Source: Symsagittifera roscoffensis (lineage: Eukaryota > Xenacoelomorpha > Acoela > Convolutidae). From it: a stretch of DNA of 64,000 nucleotides. Below, in pieces: positions 60,059 through 64,000 of this stretch. A program made the translations under genes and the position numbers. The stretch's first letter is position 1; every line of letters starts with the position of its first letter. The notes beneath the pieces were generated by a model that ran no database searches, had not been told where the DNA came from, and worked only from the letters and a program-made list of their open reading frames with translations. The stretch spans positions 1,054,001-1,118,000 of the forward strand of contig NC_087070.1 in NCBI RefSeq assembly GCF_963678635.1, given 5' to 3'.

Positions 60059-61560
60059 ATATCACCTTGAACATACTGGGAAGTTGATAAACTAATATGA
60101 ACTAGCACGAATGGTAGAATCAGTTAAACAGTTGAATGATCGATCGACTTTCAAATTGCAAGATTCAAAAAAAAAATTTTGAATTGATTTATAAGTTGCC
60201 GAACCCGTGACACACATTATGTGTTGTACCTCAATTCTGAGCGTGTTTAAAATTTGTTAACTACCTTGTTTACAGCCTCCTTTCGACCATTTCATTTGAT
60301 ATTTAGCTGCAATATTTTGGCTGCAAGTCAAAATTAGCGGTCAGCACCTGTCTTAGAGGCGTTTTGAACTATATGTGAACTATATCTTTTTTCTACGGGA
60401 AACAATTTGAAGTTTTAAAGCTGAAAAAGCTGTCATTCAGTTCCCAAGATGCCAATTTTAAGTATTATTTTAAAAAATTTTGTCTTTGACATTATTTGTA
60501 CTAAAAAAATGGCATTTAAGGTATGTTCTTTCTATCTAGATTATCTAAATAAATATTTCGCTATATTTTAATGAAATCTCTAACCTTTTGATAGAAAATT
60601 TGAGCGGCAATGGTAACAGTTGAGGGTAGTGTAAATTTGAATATTTTGCACAAATCACAATTTATAAAAAAATATTTATAAAAATAGTTTTTGATAAAAT
60701 CTAAATCAAACAAAAATGATTCCATTAATTCAGTTTGAAATTGACCGGCTGGTTTTTTTTTTCACTCAGCCGGTGGTGTATTGATCTATTGATTTTATAA
60801 AAAAAAGTGTTGTGCAATATTCCAATTGTTTATGCATTACTCTATGTAGATACATGTCAATAGGAGAGATGTTGTAAAAAGATCAAACCACCCTGTTGTA
60901 AAAACAAGCCAACCGATCAGTTTTGATCAAACTCTTCCAAAGCGAAGCGTCAACTCCACAGCCAAATCGAAAAGCTACGCTTTATCTTATAAGCCAGATG
61001 GTATTCCAAGTGACTGAACTAAAGGTGGGAAAATGGTCTTTGAAATCAAACAGAATTTTGTTCACGCATTGCGCTCGAAAAATTTACTGGAAACAACCAA
61101 AAACAAAAGAGAGCTTGTTTTTTATTTACGCTTCATGAATATATCATATCAACGCAAGAAGTTAATAGCAATTTATTAAAAACGTCTAAGAACAGTTTAT
61201 TTATTTTTTTTCAATTTTCTAAATTTTGTATTGCATAAATTAAGATTCGAGGCAAAAAAAGTGTCAAAAAGTTTTCTACTCTTTTCATAAAATTCTGTAA
61301 AACTAAGCACAAAACGCCGTTTTGAAAAAATTTAGGCCAAATAAGAATTTTGAACTCAAAATCAGAATCTGGTGTCCCATCAAAATGTAAAATATTTCTT
61401 TCGTGATACGAGCGTAAAAAACTGCGTGCCAACAATACGCAAACTAAAAAAAAACAAGAAAATTAGGAAAAATAGGTCAGCGTTTTTTGCTTGCCGCTTG
61501 ACGGGCGGATCCAAAAGCAGAGATCTTTTGCGAACCGAGGCATTTAGCGTAGTTTCAAAT
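60059..61560. other. intergenic DNA with weak coding-like patches
   Basis: 60930-61170 is less AT-rich. One plus frame is open for 71 codons (60923-61138); another reads on as KRSVNSTAKSKSYALSYK, then a stop, then KMVFEIKQNFVHALRSKNLL. Neither is recognised. The remainder is AT-rich with nothing seen. Confidence 0.35.
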
Positions 61561-61563
61561 TGG

Positions 61564-61636
61564 GCATACCTAGCCAAGTGGAAAAGCGTTCGCTTTGAGA
61601 GGGTGAACAAGTGTGTTCGATCCCATATGATAGAAA
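61564..61636 (+). pseudogene. tRNA-like relic (tRNA-derived SINE head or tRNA pseudogene)
   Basis: A good polymerase III A box (TAGCCAAGTGG, 61571-61581) and B box (GTTCGATCC, 61615-61623) are spaced as in a tRNA, with the typical AAAGCGTTCGCTTTGAGAG between them. The acceptor and T stems do not pair well, and the anticodon loop is over-long, so this is not a functional tRNA. The 125-codon frame crossing it is not treated as a gene. Confidence 0.5.
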
Positions 61637-61956
61637 TCATAGTAAATGGAAGAGCTCTCACTTATTCTGAGATTCAAACACGCCGCAGCTTGATTATTTT
61701 CAAATACAGAAGTCAAACTACGGAAAGCCTGACTTTCTTAAGCAACTAGGCAGCCTTTGACTAATCCTCTGCATTCTGTAAAAAAACATGATAGCAAAAA
61801 AAAAATTGAAATTGTTTGCGAAAATTTCTCAATTATGATTTTAAGGAGTCATAGCCGGGCCCATTTGCAGGTTGCAAATAAAGTAGGTTGTGTAGAAGGC
61901 ATGACGTGTGTCGTCAGTAGTCGTCGTCGAAGTCAAGGAGTTGTCCGTAATTATTG

Positions 61957-62928
61957 TCATTGTTGAAGTTGCTGATGATGGGAGCTGATTTGTGCTGATT
62001 CAGTCTCCAAAACTAATGAGAGTTTTAAAGCTGGTCCGGTGAGGTGAACACCGTTGGTCTGTACTTCGCACGATCTTACTATTCCATTTCATCCGGAAAA
62101 CGCACGGAGTACCCGTCCCAGGGGTCAAAGGCCGCGGGGCGTGAGGTCTTCGAAATTCCAGACTAGATCTCCTGGTTCTAGGTTCTCGGTGGGCTTCGTC
62201 CATTTTCGTCGTTAGCTTAGTTGAGTGTAGGCAAGTATTCGAGTAGAAGTAGTTTCCAGAATTGTTGAGTGAGAGCTTGTGCATATTTCCATGAAGTCAT
62301 GTTCACTATATTTTGCTGCTATAACAAATCAGTTGGTGGTCTAAGCAGGAAGTGATTAGGCGTGAGGGTTTCCGATTCTGTCGGGTCAGATGACACGTTT
62401 TTCAGGGGTCGCGAGTTCAAGACTGCTTCTACTTCGCAGGCGAAGATTGGCATTTTTTCGTCCTTTATGGTGCGTAATCTGATTAGTTTATGCAAGGAAT
62501 GCTTCAAAATCTTCGCCAATATTTCCCAATATCCTCCAAAGTGTGGTGCGGCGTCGGGCTGGGGATAGGAAACCGTACCAAATTCTCAAATTTTTAAAGG
62601 AGAGAGAAAATGACAATTTTGATGGTTTGTTAGAGACCTGACATTCAGAACCATACCCCATATATGGGTCGCTACATGAAGTCTAAAGTCGATAAGACAT
62701 GAGAGGCTACTCAGCTGAGTGACTGGCTCTGCTTGATACGGTAAATGAAGTTGGTCTTTTTGGAAAATGAACTGTTTGATTTAGTTGGTAATGCGACTTT
62801 TTAATAAGTTTTCTAACTTTGTGAGTAAAAAGTTCCTCCCATCTGCACCCCAGCTGGTCAAGGCCAGGGGCAATGGTTCTGACTTTATCAATCATAAGAA
62901 TTATTTCAAACGAAATGAAAGTCATCAC
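61957..62928 (-). pseudogene. BEL/Pao retrotransposon pol relic (RT/RNase H linker and integrase end)
   Basis: Minus-strand reading. 62928-62707 holds a segment like the post-RT connection of BEL/Pao pol (LDQLGCRWEELFTHKVRKL, then a HFPKR motif). After a non-coding interval, 62570-62319 carries the integrase core end: APHFGGYWE with the last acidic residue of the catalytic triad, EVEAVLNSRPL and LTPNHFLL. Next come AQALTQQFWKLLLLEYLPTL and the family's C-terminal module (KPTENLEPGDLVW, EDLTPRGL, GRVLRAF, LKLSLVLE), ending at a stop at 61957. At least three in-frame stops, one frameshift and the loss of RNase H and most of integrase show that it is dead. LTRs were not found. It lies in the same orientation as the LINE at 62977. 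Confidence 0.85.
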
Positions 62929-62976
62929 CGGGAACCTGTTCTACCTTTCCGAGGTAGCAGTGGTGGTCATGACGCT

Positions 62977-64000
62977 TTAATCTGCACAATTTTGCCTATT
63001 GATTGTACGCACCGGGACAACACCAACATGACTTGGCGGCTTGGGCATTGGCCTTGCTTTGACCCACGAGTATCGGTGCTTCACATAACAGTGATTGATC
63101 GTTGACTTTCTAACCGAGCACCGATAGGAGCAGAGCGGACACTTTAGCACCTCATCACCTGTGCTAGTGTCTTGGTTTGATGCGAAGGATTGCGACTCAG
63201 TTGCGGTGCTGAGACGACCGGTTCTGATGCGCTGATCAGTTTCACATGCGGGTGACAGTTTTGCATGTGCTTTGTCCAACCGCTGACATAGACATAAGTC
63301 TTGTTACAGTCGGACAGAGGGCAGTCGAATTTACCCTTTTTGGACCCCCCGTCGCTGGGCTGCTGGGGGATCTCTACAGTTCTTTCAATTCCTTTAATAG
63401 TTACAGTTCTTTCAGTTCCTTTAATAGTTTCATTTTCACTAGCGGAGGTCTGGACCGAGGGTTCTGAATGATTACCTCTGAGATGCCTATATATATCTTT
63501 TTTGCTATGAAATATTCTACCACAGTTTTCATTAGCAAATTGAACTGTTTGCGACCTTTTGCCGATTGCATTTGCTTTAAAATCCCCACCGTCTGTGAAC
63601 TTAAGTTTGGTTGTCGGATTGTGCAACCAGTTATCCTGGTCACACTTAGTCTTGAGCCCATGGTTGTCAAGATCAGCTCTAAGCTGTCGAATCCAATCTT
63701 TTTGCCAAACTTTAGCACCTTCAAGTAGATCATTCATGCTATCGACCCCGATGTTTTTAAAGGAAGCATACAGTTGAACCCTTCTCCTGCATAGTTGATA
63801 TGCGACTGGCGTTGTTTTTACTTTAGCATTCAATTCCTTTAGTTTTATTTGATTTCTGGTTTCTAGCCTGAGACACATTCTTTTAGCGCGGTGTATAACC
63901 GCTTCTAATCTGCCAAGATCTGTGCATCTGATGACAAGGGTCTCTAAGCCGTTTATCAGGATAGGCTTTAGGAATGTCTCAATGAGGAGACCTTTGTTCC
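62977..64000 (-). CDS. LINE reverse transcriptase C-terminus with C2H2 zinc fingers, partial
   Basis: Open from the window edge. The first 40 codons (64000-63879) resemble the RT thumb of non-LTR elements (PILINGLETLVIRCTDLG, then an RLEAV helix). The region after 63878 has an RRRVQLYASF block and a WQKDWIRQLRADL helix, as expected at the RT C-terminus. Three C2H2 fingers follow: finger 1 (residues 114-137 from 63878) has Phe at the first ligand position, then C119, H132, H137; finger 2 has C186, C191, H204, H209; finger 3, CPLCSYRC..H-x4-H, lies in a second frame. The first frame stops at 63144 and the second runs 63279-62977, so a frameshift separates fingers 2 and 3. A duplicated 27-bp unit (63376-63429) gives a doubled TIKGxERTV peptide between fingers 1 and 2. 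The 5' part lies beyond the window. Confidence 0.75.
63376..63429 (-). repeat. 27-bp in-frame direct duplication inside the LINE ORF
   Basis: Two adjacent 27-bp units (63376-63402, 63403-63429) differing by one base, adding nine residues (TIKGTERTV/TIKGIERTV) in the linker between zinc fingers 1 and 2. Confidence 0.9.

Noticed and set aside
61372-61749. 125-codon plus frame
   Set aside because: It crosses the tRNA-like relic, overlaps a 93-codon minus frame and has no recognisable domain; treated as chance.
62000-62284. 94-codon minus frame starting MHKLSLNNSG
   Set aside because: It is out of frame with the recognisable BEL/Pao integrase C-terminus in the same bases.
62785-63777. plus-strand frames of 72-106 codons
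   Set aside because: They are antisense shadows of the BEL/Pao and LINE reading frames.

Overview
The window looks like a gene-poor, transposon-rich stretch of a metazoan nuclear genome assembly. It is strongly AT-rich, has no prokaryotic operon structure, and contains one 200-N scaffold gap (14699-14898). The only confidently recognised protein-coding remains are retroelements: BEL/Pao, an LTR class known from animals, and two non-LTR (LINE) lineages. The species cannot be named from the sequence. No complete host gene is recognisable.

Layout. 0-14.7 kb: AT-rich intergenic DNA holding copies of a ~540-bp hairpin-ended repeat ('family A', at about 1.0, 1.35, 6.9, 11.9 and 12.2 kb), a foldback element with a GC-rich core (6051-6440), hAT-like MITE copies ('family B'), a TIR-bearing MITE ('family D', 7.64 kb) and a three-copy 354-bp tandem repeat (9.1-10.2 kb). 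14.7-17.5 kb: the gap, a 308-bp tandem repeat beside it, an older diverged tandem, then coding-like frames ending in a single-pass membrane tail exon with a downstream poly(A) signal (17.1 kb). 17.5-34 kb: mostly unique AT-rich DNA with weak small ORFs, more copies of families A, B, D and E, an 81-bp-arm palindrome (32.1 kb) and a family B copy with near-identical 8-bp target duplications (32763-33113).

33.5-44.8 kb: an 888-bp open exon candidate on the minus strand with fitting splice signals (33564-34451), a terminal-exon candidate followed by AATAAA (39932-40191), and a decayed LINE recognised by reverse transcriptase motifs (41.84-42.99 kb) with a second fragment upstream (43.2-43.64 kb). 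44.87-59.78 kb: six head-to-tail units of ~2.7 kb (one shortened to 1.29 kb), each full unit carrying a family A element at the same place. The last unit runs into a foldback element made of TTTCGCCCC-type repeats (59742-60058), whose left-arm tip is the end of every unit. 60-64 kb: a tRNA-like relic, a broken BEL/Pao pol (61957-62928) and, at the window edge, the C-terminus of a LINE reverse transcriptase followed by C2H2 zinc fingers (62977-64000, continuing beyond the window).

The parts do not form a pathway; what links them is mobile and tandem DNA. Family A recurs in same-orientation neighbouring pairs, once with termini directly abutting, and was captured inside the 2.7-kb unit before that unit was amplified. 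Exon candidates rest on frame, splice and poly(A) signals only.
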